A stretch of DNA of 44,420 nt from Leptothoe spongobia TAU-MAC 1115 (GCF_018739885.1 NZ_JADOES010000044.1:1-44420); one strand, 5' to 3'. Positions 8,259-16,917 are shown, counted from the first letter of the stretch. A program made the numbers and translations. Notes: generated by a model not told the origin, from the sequence alone.

Positions 8259-9776
8259 TTAGAATGGTATTTTGCTCGATTGTAGCCGAAGTGGGGGTTT
8301 CAGCCCGATCAGCCAGCTGATGCGCAGGAGCCATAGGCCGATGCTGACCATGGTGAGCGCGATCGCAACCCCAACCCAAGTAGGAATCCCCGCAGCGGGT
8401 AAAAACCACCACCACACGGCCACAATTCTCAGCAGCTCAGCCTTAGATAATTGTCCCAGGGGCGGCGGCTGACCCACATTATTGATAATTTCTTGTACAG
8501 GCGTGCTAAAGGCATCGGAAAGCTGTCGACCAGCAGCGGCCCACACATTGAAAATAGGTGCTTGAGATGGCTCACTCCATAGGGATACGGTTTGCATCAG
8601 CAAATCGGTATCGATATCGGCCACTTCTGCAAAATAGCGCTGATAAAACGTCAGTAGTGTAGGGCCATTGACCAAAAAACCCAACACAATTAAACCAATC
8701 ACAGGCATCCGCCAGCGTTTACCCAGCAGTCCTACGCTGACCATGAGAGCGGGAATAATCGGCACCAAAAAACGAGGTCCCCAATTCCAACCGTTAAAGT
8801 CCCAGCCGCTGTGCAATAGCCAAAAGCTGGCCACAATGCCAAATAGAGCCACAAACTCTAACTTACGCCGTTGCCACAGCACCCAAAGTCCAACCAAGGC
8901 CAAAATTGTCGGTGGACAATACCAAAACATACCGCCGCCGCTGCCAGGACTGATCCACTGTCCCAAAGCCCGCAAAATAAACCCATCTCCCCCCAGTTGG
9001 GAGGTATCTTGCCCGGATGAAGTAATGCTGCCAAACCGTACGTAGTTATAGGCCAGATAGAGTCCCACCCCGGCCACGGTGCCGATACAGGGGGCCAAAA
9101 ATCGGTCCCAGCTACAGCGCCGTAGTAAGAAGTACAGCGCGATTACCGGCCCCAATAAAATTCCGGCGGGTTTAGCTGCAATTGCCAGGGCTGCTAGCAC
9201 GCCAGTCCCCCAGTGCCCCCAACGGGACTGCCCAAAGGCCAGGTATAGCGCCAGGGTAATAATGAAGGCTAACAAGGGTTCAGCAAAAAATTCACGGGCA
9301 TAAACCATGGCCGCTGTACCAAAGGCATAGCCAATGGTGGCAATGAATGCCCCACGTCGTTCTCCCCCTAATCGCAATGTGAGCGCGTAAACCAGAACGG
9401 CTGTTGCTGCCGTTAGCAAAATATTGAGAACTAACCCGCAGGTGGCAGAGGTATACTGCACCGGCAGATTAAGCGCATTACCAACGGTAATACCCACCCA
9501 GACAAAGGGCATGGCGACAATCGGTAATAGCGGATAGCGAATCGAGTAAAATTGACCGTCTGGTCCCTGGATCCCCCCGGCTCCTGCGGGAATCGAGAAA
9601 TTACCTTTTTCGATCAGGGACTGGGACATGTAGAGCATGTCATTCCCGTCTACCCCCCAGATGCCGGGCTTGAGAAAAGCCAGATAGATTAAACAAATAG
9701 CAAAAAATAAAGCAATGGTTGGCCATCCAAAAATTTGATGGTGTTCTCCCGATGGGTCCTGCGCCTGGCCAGTCAT
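8259..9776 (-). CDS. Multi-spanning GT-C (GT39/ArnT-like) membrane glycosyltransferase
   Basis: The 505-aa protein has roughly ten membrane helices. After the first helix comes an extracytoplasmic loop with GVDGNDMLYMSQSLIEKGNF; acidic residues at this position (D-x-x-D type) are the catalytic region of GT-C enzymes that take sugars from polyprenyl phosphates. The C-terminal part carries further helices and a short cytosolic tail. It is the first gene of the minus-strand cluster and is followed after 37 bp by the DPM-like GT2, which could supply its donor. Likely role: transfer of a sugar to a lipid or surface glycan on the outer face. Exact substrate not deducible. Confidence 0.75.
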   Translation of the reverse strand: MTGQAQDPSGEHHQIFGWPTIALFFAICLIYLAFLKPGIWGVDGNDMLYMSQSLIEKGNFSIPAGAGGIQGPDGQFYSIRYPLLPIVAMPFVWVGITVGNALNLPVQYTSATCGLVLNILLTAATAVLVYALTLRLGGERRGAFIATIGYAFGTAAMVYAREFFAEPLLAFIITLALYLAFGQSRWGHWGTGVLAALAIAAKPAGILLGPVIALYFLLRRCSWDRFLAPCIGTVAGVGLYLAYNYVRFGSITSSGQDTSQLGGDGFILRALGQWISPGSGGGMFWYCPPTILALVGLWVLWQRRKLEFVALFGIVASFWLLHSGWDFNGWNWGPRFLVPIIPALMVSVGLLGKRWRMPVIGLIVLGFLVNGPTLLTFYQRYFAEVADIDTDLLMQTVSLWSEPSQAPIFNVWAAAGRQLSDAFSTPVQEIINNVGQPPPLGQLSKAELLRIVAVWWWFLPAAGIPTWVGVAIALTMVSIGLWLLRISWLIGLKPPLRLQSSKIPF

Positions 9777-9822
9777 GCTCGGTTAAATAATGGGTTGGGT
9801 TAAGCAGTCAAACGTAAGCTGA

Positions 9823-9861
9823 GTTTTCAGTTTTATAGAGGCTATCTACAAAACTGAAAAC
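9823..9861. terminator. 12-bp inverted repeat between glucokinase gene and glycan cluster
   Basis: GTTTTCAGTTTT (9823-9834) and its exact complement AAAACTGAAAAC (9850-9861) flank a 15-nt loop. It lies in the 235-bp gap after the minus-strand polyphosphate glucokinase gene and before the glycosyltransferase cluster. The A/T-rich arms could form a bidirectional terminator hairpin; the loop is long and no separate T-run follows, so the role is uncertain. Confidence 0.4.
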
Positions 9862-10011
9862 TTCTTTGTTCAGAATGCCCGCTGCCTCAAGAGGAGCCAG
9901 CAGTTATCCCCCCGCTTTTATTAAATTAAATTGATGGCATCAATGAAGTTTTCATATCCTCAGTCTTGCCATCTGAACAATTGCCTGACAACCGCCTGAC
10001 AATCGCCTCGC

Positions 10012-10770
10012 TTAGTCCTGCCACAAGGCGATACCGCCCAACAGTCCCAATACATTGGGCACAATTTCAATATTGGAGGCAAGCTTTAGGGTGATGTTTT
10101 TGGTTTCACCGCCGCCAATGTAGAGCCGATCATAGTTAAATAGATGCTCAAGCGCGTCTATGGCTTTTTTCAGACGACGATTCCACTTTTCTTTGCCAAC
10201 TTTTTCGAGGGCGGCGCGACCTAGCTGTTCTTCATAGGATTCTGTTTTGCGGAAGCGATGGTGTGCCATCTCTAGATTGGGCACCAGATGACCGTTAACA
10301 AATAGGGCTGACCCAAATCCAGTCCCAAGGGTAATGACTAGCTCTACGCCTGTTCTGGAAATCGCACCAAATCCTTGAATGTCAGCATCGTTAGCCACCT
10401 TAGTCGGGCGCTGTAATTGCTGGGTTAAGCGCTCAGCCAGGGGAAAGCCGACCCAGGATCTATCAAGATTGACGGCTGTGTAGGTAATACCGTTACGCAC
10501 CACTCCGGGAAATCCTACGGATACCCGATCAAAGGAGGGCTGGTCGGCAGCAAGTTTTGCGATCGCAGCCATCACCGATTCAGGGGTGGCAGGCGATGGC
10601 GTTTTCACCCGAGCCCGTTCACTCAGAGGCTGCCCCGCCTGATCCAGCAAAATCACCTTAGTCCCGCTGCCACCAATGTCCACCGCTAATGTAGTGACAA
10701 CTCGTTGATTAACCACATCGGATGGAGGGGCATCACTCTGATTGATAACTGGCTTTTTCTCAGTCAGCAT
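10012..10770 (-). CDS. ppgK: Polyphosphate glucokinase, ROK family
   Basis: The 252-aa single-domain ROK kinase opens its fold with LAVDIGGSGTKVILLDQAGQ (phosphate-binding loop). It has ANDADIQGFGA in the active-site region and LVITLGTGFGSALF, the second glycine loop. Length and wording match bacterial polyphosphate-glucose phosphotransferases, which phosphorylate glucose with polyphosphate (or ATP) in the cytosol to feed glycolysis and glycogen metabolism. AAGGAG stands a few bases before the ATG. The neighbour upstream is a creatininase-family gene 49 bp away in the same direction, so the two may share a transcript. The polyphosphate preference is inferred from overall similarity. Confidence 0.88.
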   Translation of the reverse strand: MLTEKKPVINQSDAPPSDVVNQRVVTTLAVDIGGSGTKVILLDQAGQPLSERARVKTPSPATPESVMAAIAKLAADQPSFDRVSVGFPGVVRNGITYTAVNLDRSWVGFPLAERLTQQLQRPTKVANDADIQGFGAISRTGVELVITLGTGFGSALFVNGHLVPNLEMAHHRFRKTESYEEQLGRAALEKVGKEKWNRRLKKAIDALEHLFNYDRLYIGGGETKNITLKLASNIEIVPNVLGLLGGIALWQD

Positions 10771-10819
10771 GGAAACTCCTTGGCAATATGAACGGGTTGC
10801 TTTCCATTCTGCCCTGTGA

Positions 10820-11677
10820 TCAATCGTCCCAGCGTCGAGGTGGTTCGAACCGATAAATTTCTTCCAAAACTGTTACCCAGCCCGCAGCGACATCTGCGAG
10901 AATTTGCTGACCTTTTTCTGCTGTAGCAGCCGTGGCATCCCCCACCACACCGCTTTGAGAAATGTCACGGGTCGTCCAGCTAAAGGGCAGTGCCCCCTCC
11001 AAACTGAGCAGCCCCTCTTGTTTTTGCTCAGGAGGGTACTCTGTGACGGCTCGATCCATATGCACCTGGTCCGGCAAAATCGCTAGCATCAAGCTAGTTT
11101 CAGCATCACCAGCGTGGATCCCTTCCTGACGTTCCCTGGGGCTAAGCAAGCGGCCTACTTGGTGGGGCACTTGCCAAACAAAGTGGGGAAACACCCAAAA
11201 ATCAGACTGACGTTGGTGGATATCACGGGCCACTATCTCTAGCACCTGGGGTTGTCCCCCATGGGAGTTGAGCAGCACTAGCTTACGAAATCCCGCTCGA
11301 TAAATACTCTCTGCTACATCCGTAAGCACCGCCATCAACGTAGACGCCGATAGCGTAATCGTTCCGGGGAACCCCCAATGCTCATTAGACTTGCCGTAGC
11401 ACAGAGGCGGTAAACAATAAGCGGGCACCCCCGGTGAGAGCTGCTCCAAAGCCCGGCCAATAATCGCCATGCCCAAAGCCGTATCCACCGCCAGCGGCAA
11501 ATGGGGACCATGCTGCTCAATGGCTCCCACGGGTTGAATAATGACGACCTGCTCCCGATCAGCCATCTGGTCAATATCCTGCCAGGTCAAATAAGGATAA
11601 AAACGCTCAGGCGGAATCGTTTGCAGCATCAGACCAGATAACTCAGAAAAAAAAGATAAACCTATTGACAATTTCAT
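10820..11677 (-). CDS. Creatininase-family amidohydrolase
   Basis: The 285-aa protein carries the metal-binding signature VGAIEQHGPHLPLAVDTALG and the downstream LNSHGGQ and HAGDAETSLML motifs, which supply the Glu, His and Asp ligands of the creatininase (crnA/MftE-like) fold. Family members hydrolyse small cyclic amides or act in cofactor biosynthesis; cyanobacterial copies are uncharacterised, so creatininase activity itself is not implied. The start is ambiguous: ATG 11677 lies 4 bp from a palindrome with no Shine-Dalgarno, while ATG 11629 (MLQTIPPERF) is closer to where homology normally begins. It is followed by the glucokinase gene. Confidence 0.82.
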   Translation of the reverse strand: MKLSIGLSFFSELSGLMLQTIPPERFYPYLTWQDIDQMADREQVVIIQPVGAIEQHGPHLPLAVDTALGMAIIGRALEQLSPGVPAYCLPPLCYGKSNEHWGFPGTITLSASTLMAVLTDVAESIYRAGFRKLVLLNSHGGQPQVLEIVARDIHQRQSDFWVFPHFVWQVPHQVGRLLSPRERQEGIHAGDAETSLMLAILPDQVHMDRAVTEYPPEQKQEGLLSLEGALPFSWTTRDISQSGVVGDATAATAEKGQQILADVAAGWVTVLEEIYRFEPPRRWDD

Positions 11678-11680
11678 TTT

Positions 11681-11708
11681 CGTTTCTGTATATTTGAATA
11701 CAGAAACG
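11681..11708. promoter_or_regulatory. Perfect 11-bp palindrome at the creatininase-gene start
   Basis: CGTTTCTGTAT (11681-11691) and ATACAGAAACG (11698-11708) are exact complements around a 6-nt spacer. The palindrome sits immediately upstream of the annotated ATG of the creatininase-like gene and about 145 bp before the divergent DUF4278 gene. It has the size and symmetry of a dimeric repressor site. If translation really begins at 11629, the palindrome would lie in the 5' leader, where it could act as an operator or an RNA hairpin. The cognate regulator is unknown. Confidence 0.5.
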
Positions 11709-11854
11709 AAACGTTCATTCCTATTCGGATTGATTGCATCTACCCATTGCCTTCAGTCTAGGTAGGAACGGAAGTAGGAAAGATAGTTAACCTATCGGAC
11801 CGAAGGAACGCGCCTCATCTTAACTCTCTACGTCTAATTTAAGGAGGCGAATCC

Positions 11855-12025
11855 ATGCAACTGTCCTATCGTGGCGTCAAGTACACAGCACCCGAGCGCA
11901 ATGTAGCCGTTGAAGATGGCGATCTAGTTTGCTATCGCGGTGCATCCTACCGTGTCAAGAAAGCTGTTGGCAACCTGAATAACACTGTTACTGGTCTTAA
12001 GTATCGTGGTGCTCAGGTTCGTTAA
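11855..12025 (+). CDS. DUF4278 small protein
   Basis: This 56-aa protein has an ideal AAGGAGG at 11841-11847, 7 nt before the ATG. It starts MQLSYRGVKY and ends TVTGLKYRGAQVR, with a central YRGASYRV, the recurring Y-R-G pattern of cyanobacterial DUF4278 proteins, predicted to be small beta-rich cytosolic polypeptides. Their role is unknown; some members respond to light or nutrient stress. It stands alone between a divergent gene and a strong terminator, so it is likely a monocistronic and probably well-expressed transcript. Confidence 0.92.
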   Translation: MQLSYRGVKYTAPERNVAVEDGDLVCYRGASYRVKKAVGNLNNTVTGLKYRGAQVR

Positions 12026-12090
12026 CACGTCTAAGTTAAGGAGCGTTTGTTTACCCTGACGATTGTATTCACTTTGTACTTTATTTCTTA

Positions 12091-12120
12091 GGTCCCTTAT
12101 TACGGTAAGGGGCCTTTTTT
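12091..12120 (+). terminator. Rho-independent terminator after the DUF4278 gene
   Basis: GGTCCCTTA (12091-12099) pairs with TAAGGGGCC (with one G-T wobble) around a short loop and is followed directly by six T residues at 12115-12120. Located 66 bp after the DUF4278 stop codon on the same strand. Confidence 0.88.
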
Positions 12121-12279
12121 ATTGCAACCTTATTTAAGGATTCACGCTCCAGCCAGATTTCTATATCTTTTCTCTTGCGCTTTCCCGGCTTGCTTGCTTC
12201 CCCTATCTGTTTACTTCCTTGGTCTACCCTAACTAAGTCCACCCCTGGGTTATTCTAGGAGCAGTGATTTTACGATATA

Positions 12280-13569
12280 GTGATATCTTTCCTGGCAGGT
12301 TTATCAATAGGTATAGTGTGTCTATTGGTTTCTCGGCAACGGTCGGGGGCTAGGCGTAAGGCACTATTGGAACGGATTCGGATTCAGCCAGAGGCCCAGT
12401 TTTTCTCCTATGAGGCCCAGATTGCCAGTGCTATTGCCAATCAGAGTACTGCCGTCAGTGATTTGCAGGCTGAAATTGATGAGACTAACTTGGTGCTGCA
12501 GCGCTCACCATTTGGATACTTAAAGGTTGATGAGGAAAACCGGTTGCTTTGGTGTAATGCCAAGGCTAGAGAACTTTTAGGGATTGAGCAGACTGACTAT
12601 ACATCGCCTAAGCTGCTGCTTGCGATCGCACGGTCCTACGAACTTGATCAGTTGATCGAAGAAACTCGTACCACCAAAACTGAGTGTAAAAAGGATTGGA
12701 CATTGCGATCGATCTCCCCTGATCCCGCCAATGTGCTAGAAGGTCCAGTGTATCCCTTAAGTGGCTATGGCATTCCCCTGAGTCAAGGCAATGTAGGGGT
12801 ATTTCTAGAAAATCGACAAGAGGCGGTCATGCTGGCTCAGCAGCGGGATCGATGGACCTCAGATGTGGCCCACGAGCTCAAAACACCGCTCACCTCCATT
12901 CGACTTGTGGGGGAAACTCTACGCAATCGGATTGATCCCAGTTTGATTACCTGGGCTGATCGGTTACTGCAAGAAGTCAATCGACTGAGTGCTTTGGTGG
13001 ACGATATGCTCAGCCTTAGTCATTTAGAGCAGCAGCCGCCACAGCGTTTAGAAGACACCGATCTAGTGGGGATTTTGCGACAGGCATGGCAAAGTTTAGA
13101 ACCCCAGGCCAAGCAGCAGGAAAATTGCTTGGAGTATCAGGGACCTGATAATGCGATCGCATCAGTCAATAGCGGTTTGATATATCGTATGGTGATCAAC
13201 CTATTGGATAATGCATTGAAATATAGCCCTCCTGGTCAGGGGATTTATGCCCGTTTGCAAGAGTCTACGGAAGGAGCGATGCCGGGACTACTGTTAGATG
13301 TCTTTGACTGTGGTGAGGGCTTTCTTGAAAAAGACCTGCCGTTTGTATTTGATCGCTTTTACCGCTCAGATACATCCCGGTCTCGCTCTGGAAGTGACAT
13401 GCTGTCCAATGGCACTGGATTGGGATTATCCATTGTCCAAAAGATTGTGGAGTCCCATCAGGGCCTGGTAAAAGCCCAAAACCATCCCGAGACTGGAGGC
13501 GCTTGGCTCCAAGTTTGGTTACCCAAATCCTCAGTTGAAGCCAATAAGGTATATTCGATATCTAAGTAA
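12280..13569 (+). CDS. PAS sensor histidine kinase, SphS/PhoR-like
   Basis: The 429-aa kinase starts at GTG 12280 with one short hydrophobic segment (residues 2-18). A PAS region follows at about 70-175 (SPFGYLKVDEENRLLWCNAK), then the phospho-accepting H198 in SDVAHELKTPLTSIR, and a HATPase domain with NLLDNALKYSP, DCGEGF, FDRFYRSD and GTGLGLSIV. The single N-terminal anchor, PAS and length match the cyanobacterial phosphate-sensing kinase SphS (PhoR relative). No response-regulator gene is adjacent, so the partner is elsewhere. Naming it SphS is a likely but not certain ortholog call. A 73-bp structured repeat lies 67 bp after the stop. Confidence 0.78.
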   Translation: MISFLAGLSIGIVCLLVSRQRSGARRKALLERIRIQPEAQFFSYEAQIASAIANQSTAVSDLQAEIDETNLVLQRSPFGYLKVDEENRLLWCNAKARELLGIEQTDYTSPKLLLAIARSYELDQLIEETRTTKTECKKDWTLRSISPDPANVLEGPVYPLSGYGIPLSQGNVGVFLENRQEAVMLAQQRDRWTSDVAHELKTPLTSIRLVGETLRNRIDPSLITWADRLLQEVNRLSALVDDMLSLSHLEQQPPQRLEDTDLVGILRQAWQSLEPQAKQQENCLEYQGPDNAIASVNSGLIYRMVINLLDNALKYSPPGQGIYARLQESTEGAMPGLLLDVFDCGEGFLEKDLPFVFDRFYRSDTSRSRSGSDMLSNGTGLGLSIVQKIVESHQGLVKAQNHPETGGAWLQVWLPKSSVEANKVYSISK

Positions 13570-13636
13570 TCCACTAACTACGTAAAATCACTGAGCTACA
13601 CTAGAAGTCATGGCTTTGCACTAAGCTGGATGAATA

Positions 13637-13709
13637 TAAACCTTGTCCACGTCCAGAACGGTCGTTTTACCGTAGGAGAAACTACAGGTTTCAGCTTGGA
13701 CGTGGTTTA
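13637..13709 (+). repeat. 73-bp three-way-junction repeat, copy 1
   Basis: The element begins TAAACCTTGTCC and ends GGACGTGGTTTA. An outer stem pairs CCACGTCCA (13647-13655) with TGGACGTGG (13697-13705). Inside it are two small hairpins: ACGGT/ACCGT (13658-13662 with 13669-13673) and GAAAC/GTTTC (13678-13682 with 13688-13692). This gives a three-way junction on paper. It lies downstream of the SphS-like kinase, in the same relative orientation as the other three copies (24324-24467 and 32308-32380). It is either a non-autonomous mobile repeat or a structured 3' RNA element. Confidence 0.85.
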
Positions 13710-13786
13710 TCCATACAAAAAAGTTCTGTGCCCTTCGCTCCCAGGTTTGTTTCTGAGGGTCTACATCTGTAGGTTTTCTGAAAAGT

Positions 13787-14548
13787 TTGTCTAAACAACC
13801 ATTGCTTAAATCAGTATCGTCCGATGAAAAGCTGCAAAAGTTACTGTCTCAGTGGGGCGTTGCCTCACGTCGTCAGTCAGAGCAGTTGATTTCCTCTGGT
13901 CACATTACGGTTAATGGTGTCAAAGCCCATATTGGTCAGCGGGCTAATCCAGCGGTGGATGATATTCGGATTGATGGCCGTCCGTTGAATCCAGATAATC
14001 GACCAGACAAGCGGTATGTGTTGCTGAACAAGCCTAGAGGTGTGGTGTCCACCTGTGATGATCCCCAAGGGCGTAAAACGGTCATCGGCCTGTTGCCTGA
14101 GGAGCTGCGTCAAGGAGATATTCGTCTACACCCTGTCGGTCGACTTGACACAGACTCTACTGGAGCGTTGTTGCTAACCAACCATGGTCAGCTGACTCAA
14201 ACGTTGACCCATCCCAGCCATCACATTGCTAAAACTTATCGGGTCAAAGTGCAGGGGTCTCCTGCCAATGGTTTGGTAGAAAAATGGCGTCGAGGGGTAA
14301 GCTTGGCCGGAAAAATGACTGCCCCTGCCCAAGTGACGGTGTTACATCCCAAATCCCCTGCATTGTTAGAGATTGTTCTGCATGAAGGGCGTAATCGACA
14401 GATTCGTCGAGTGGCTGAACAGTTGGGGCATCCTGTAGTGGGTTTGCACCGTACTGCCATCGGTAGCATTTCCCTAGGGGATTTACCTTTAGGGCACTGT
14501 CGCGAATTAACGCCACAGGAGATTAAAAAACTCCTTGATCTTCTCTGA
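13787..14548 (+). CDS. RsuA/RluB-family pseudouridine synthase
   Basis: The 253-aa protein is annotated from a TTG start. An S4 RNA-binding domain occupies residues about 13-60 (LQKLLSQWGVASRRQSEQLI, then INPNGVKA-like turn). The catalytic domain contains GRLDTDSTGALLLTNHGQL, with the active-site aspartate in G-R-L-D, and later EGRNRQIRRVAEQLGHPVVGL, both signatures of the RsuA/RluB/RluE/RluF group. These enzymes convert a specific uridine of 16S or 23S rRNA to pseudouridine. Which rRNA position is modified cannot be told from sequence. No Shine-Dalgarno is clear, so the precise start may differ by a few codons. Confidence 0.9.
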   Translation: MSKQPLLKSVSSDEKLQKLLSQWGVASRRQSEQLISSGHITVNGVKAHIGQRANPAVDDIRIDGRPLNPDNRPDKRYVLLNKPRGVVSTCDDPQGRKTVIGLLPEELRQGDIRLHPVGRLDTDSTGALLLTNHGQLTQTLTHPSHHIAKTYRVKVQGSPANGLVEKWRRGVSLAGKMTAPAQVTVLHPKSPALLEIVLHEGRNRQIRRVAEQLGHPVVGLHRTAIGSISLGDLPLGHCRELTPQEIKKLLDLL

Positions 14549-14623
14549 CAAGGCCTTTCAAGCCACGTATGCTTGGATGATACCGGTGATGTGCTTAAAT
14601 TTATTAAGAAACATTTTGATCCT

Positions 14624-15421
14624 ATGAAACGCCAAGGCCACACCAGTACTCAGCAGCAAGAGCAATTGTTTGCGCTTGGCTCAGTGCTGCGTGATGCTCG
14701 CGAAGCAAGCGGTCAGACCTTAGATGAAGTCGCTAGCAAGGTCCTAGTTCGTCCTAGGTTGCTCGTGGCTTTGGAGGAAGGTATTACGAATGAGCTACCG
14801 GAACCGGTGTATGTCCGTGGTCTGATTAGGCGTTATGGCGATGTTTTGGGCCTTGATGGCATAGCTTTGTCGAGTCAGTATGTATCAGCTCCGATTTTGA
14901 AGGGTACAGGCCGTAACTGGTCAGTTGATTCGGTGCAGCTTCGTCCTTACCATTTGTATGCGGCCTATGTTGTTCTGATCGCTGTTTCGGTTAGTGGTTT
15001 GTCCTATTTGATGCAGCGCGCAATTCCTCAGAATGCAGCTGAACCCATTGTCGATCCTGCAGCGGTAGAGCAGCTCGCCCCTCGGCGGACAGCTGTCCCC
15101 TCAACGGCCTCCCAGCCGACTGCCCAGGAGGCTGAGGCTCAGCCAGGTTCAAAGGAACCCATTGTGGTAGATGTAGAGTTTGTTCAGCAGTCCTGGGTGC
15201 GAGTCACCGCTGATGGTGATGAGACCTACGAAGGGATCTTACAGGAAGGCGCTGAACGTTCCTGGTCCGCGCAGGAGTCGCTGACGATTCGTGCGGGTAA
15301 TGCGGGGGGAGTGGTGCTGGCCTATAACCGGGGCAAAGCGAAACCGATGGGTAAGCCCGGTACGGTGGTAGAGCAGACATTTACCCCAGGAGAGGGTGAG
15401 GTCGCTAGTTTGAATCAGTGA
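14624..15421 (+). CDS. RodZ-like HTH membrane protein with DUF4115 domain
   Basis: From ATG 14624 the protein has 265 aa; an upstream TTG at 14573 would add 17 residues of doubtful value. Residues about 17-85 form a HTH_25 domain (GSVLRDAREASGQTLDEVAS ... PEPVYVRGLIRRYG), the hallmark of RodZ. A single membrane helix follows (HLYAAYVVLIAVSVSGLSYL), then a Pro/Ala/Gln-rich linker and a beta-rich C-terminal domain (VDVEFVQQSWVRVTADGDET, FTPGEGE). RodZ links the MreB cytoskeleton to the membrane and sets cell shape; cyanobacterial versions are less studied. It follows the pseudouridine synthase gene closely and may be cotranscribed. Confidence 0.82.
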   Translation: MKRQGHTSTQQQEQLFALGSVLRDAREASGQTLDEVASKVLVRPRLLVALEEGITNELPEPVYVRGLIRRYGDVLGLDGIALSSQYVSAPILKGTGRNWSVDSVQLRPYHLYAAYVVLIAVSVSGLSYLMQRAIPQNAAEPIVDPAAVEQLAPRRTAVPSTASQPTAQEAEAQPGSKEPIVVDVEFVQQSWVRVTADGDETYEGILQEGAERSWSAQESLTIRAGNAGGVVLAYNRGKAKPMGKPGTVVEQTFTPGEGEVASLNQ

Positions 15422-15443
15422 GGGTGAGAGTAGACGCTTGACG

Positions 15444-16817
15444 TCACGAGTCTACTTTCTTGAAGGGTAACGTCGTAATTACGGTTGTTCCTTTGCCAGA
15501 TTGACTTTCAAGTCGGATGTCGCCCTGGTGGTTGGTAACGATGGCTTTTGCGATCGCTAGTCCCAAGCCTGACCCAGCTCCATCCCGACGGCTGCGCGCC
15601 TTATCGACCCGATAAAAACGATCAAATACTTGAGATTGCAGCTCTGTGGAGATGCCTATACCGGTGTCCTGCACAGTTACTTGATAGGCATCCTGATTTT
15701 GCCATTTATGCTTGCTCAGAGTGACGGTTATGGTGCCTTTAGAGGTGTACTGGATGGCATTGCTGATCAGATTGGTAAACAGTCGAATGAGTTGATCTCG
15801 ATCACCCATTAAATGACGGCAATGGGATTCAGTTTCTAGAGATTGGTAAGCCAGACTCAAGCCTTTGCTATGGGCTACCAGCTCCTGTTCTTCAATCACC
15901 TCTGACAGAAGATTTTTCAGATCTAGCCCTTCCCACTGCATCGGGATGAGACCGCCATCTTGCCGAGCCAAAAATAACAGATTGTCCACCAGTCTGCCCA
16001 GGCGTCGTGTCAGACGTTCGACCACCTGCAACTGGCTATGTTGAAAATCAGCATCCGGTTCAGGATCAGCCAGGGCTACCTGCACATTGGTTTGGATGAC
16101 GGCGATGGGGTTGCGCAACTCGTGGGAGGCATCGGCGGTAAATTGCTTTAACTGTTGATAGGACTGACGGACGGGGGTCATAGCCAGGCCCGATAGCAGC
16201 CAGCCGATGGTGCCAGTGGCCGCAATGGCCAGCCCTGACCAAATGCTGAGATCGATGACCAGCTGACGACTGGGCTTGCTAACTTCAAACCAGGGATGGC
16301 TGACACGCAAGTAGCCCAGCACCTGATGGTTGACTTGGATGCGACGACTAATTTGGCGTAGGACCTGATCGCTGTCCTGTGCATCACTGTTCTGTCCATC
16401 GTTGAGACCATGGCTAATGTGTACTGTTTCTCCAGCTGCGTTTATCTGGAGTGGCAGCCCCATGGGTACTGATAGGGTGCTCCACTGGAGTTGCCCATTG
16501 GGATCAAACCATTCAATGTCAATGTGATCGTCTTCTAGGGTTTGAGCGTTGTCACGAAAACTATCATCTACATTGACCTGTAGCGGCGCTTGGCCTTTCA
16601 CCCCCGTAGCCGTCAGCACCCGCCCAGTGGATGGGGCAGCCGCTTCAATCACTAGAGAACGCTGTACCACTTCCACCACGTGATTGAGGGTGTCATCCAC
16701 CCGTTCCACCAGGGTATTGCGCACGTAGAAATATACACCGCTAGCAAAAATAAGCAGCAGAATAGCAGTGACCGTGGTGTACCACAACGCCAGACGACGA
16801 CGGGTGGTTTGGAACAT
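15444..16817 (-). CDS. Membrane sensor histidine kinase (RppB/NrsS-like layout)
   Basis: The start ATG 16817 (MFQTTRRRLALWYTTVTA) is preferred over an upstream in-frame codon at 16895, because the first membrane helix then follows directly; length 457 aa. Helices at about 12-32 and 186-212 enclose a roughly 150-aa periplasmic sensor region. Phospho-accepting H232 lies in FTADASHELRNPIAVIQTN. The HATPase part has NLISNAIQYTS, DTGIGI, FDRFYRVDKARS and GSGLGLAIAK. The domain layout and H-box wording resemble cyanobacterial RppB/NrsS redox or nickel-responsive kinases, but the sensor domain identity is not proven. No regulator gene is next to it. It converges with the RodZ-like gene, 22 bp apart. 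Confidence 0.85.
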   Translation of the reverse strand: MFQTTRRRLALWYTTVTAILLLIFASGVYFYVRNTLVERVDDTLNHVVEVVQRSLVIEAAAPSTGRVLTATGVKGQAPLQVNVDDSFRDNAQTLEDDHIDIEWFDPNGQLQWSTLSVPMGLPLQINAAGETVHISHGLNDGQNSDAQDSDQVLRQISRRIQVNHQVLGYLRVSHPWFEVSKPSRQLVIDLSIWSGLAIAATGTIGWLLSGLAMTPVRQSYQQLKQFTADASHELRNPIAVIQTNVQVALADPEPDADFQHSQLQVVERLTRRLGRLVDNLLFLARQDGGLIPMQWEGLDLKNLLSEVIEEQELVAHSKGLSLAYQSLETESHCRHLMGDRDQLIRLFTNLISNAIQYTSKGTITVTLSKHKWQNQDAYQVTVQDTGIGISTELQSQVFDRFYRVDKARSRRDGAGSGLGLAIAKAIVTNHQGDIRLESQSGKGTTVITTLPFKKVDS

Positions 16818-16860
16818 CGGAGATTGAGGCAAAGGAAAAGAAAGGCAATGGACAATGGGA

Positions 16861-16917
16861 GGAATCCGTAGGAATCCGTAGGGTGGGCGGCCCACTATTC
16901 AGTGGGCACAGCCCACC
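16861..16917. repeat. Nested palindrome with tandem 10-mer
   Basis: Two tandem GGAATCCGTA units (16861-16880) lead into an outer inverted repeat GGTGGGC (16882-16888) / GCCCACC (16911-16917). This encloses a second perfect hairpin GCCCACT-ATTC-AGTGGGC (16890-16907). It lies just upstream of the minus-strand sensor kinase start and about 90 bp before the aldehyde dehydrogenase gene on the other strand. It looks like one of the G+C-rich dispersed palindromes of cyanobacteria; a regulatory role for the divergent pair is possible but untested. Confidence 0.75.

Noticed and set aside
10835..10850. GGTTCGAACC-like string resembling a tRNA T-loop
   Set aside because: It lies in the coding sequence of the creatininase-like gene and no acceptor stem or anticodon arm surrounds it.
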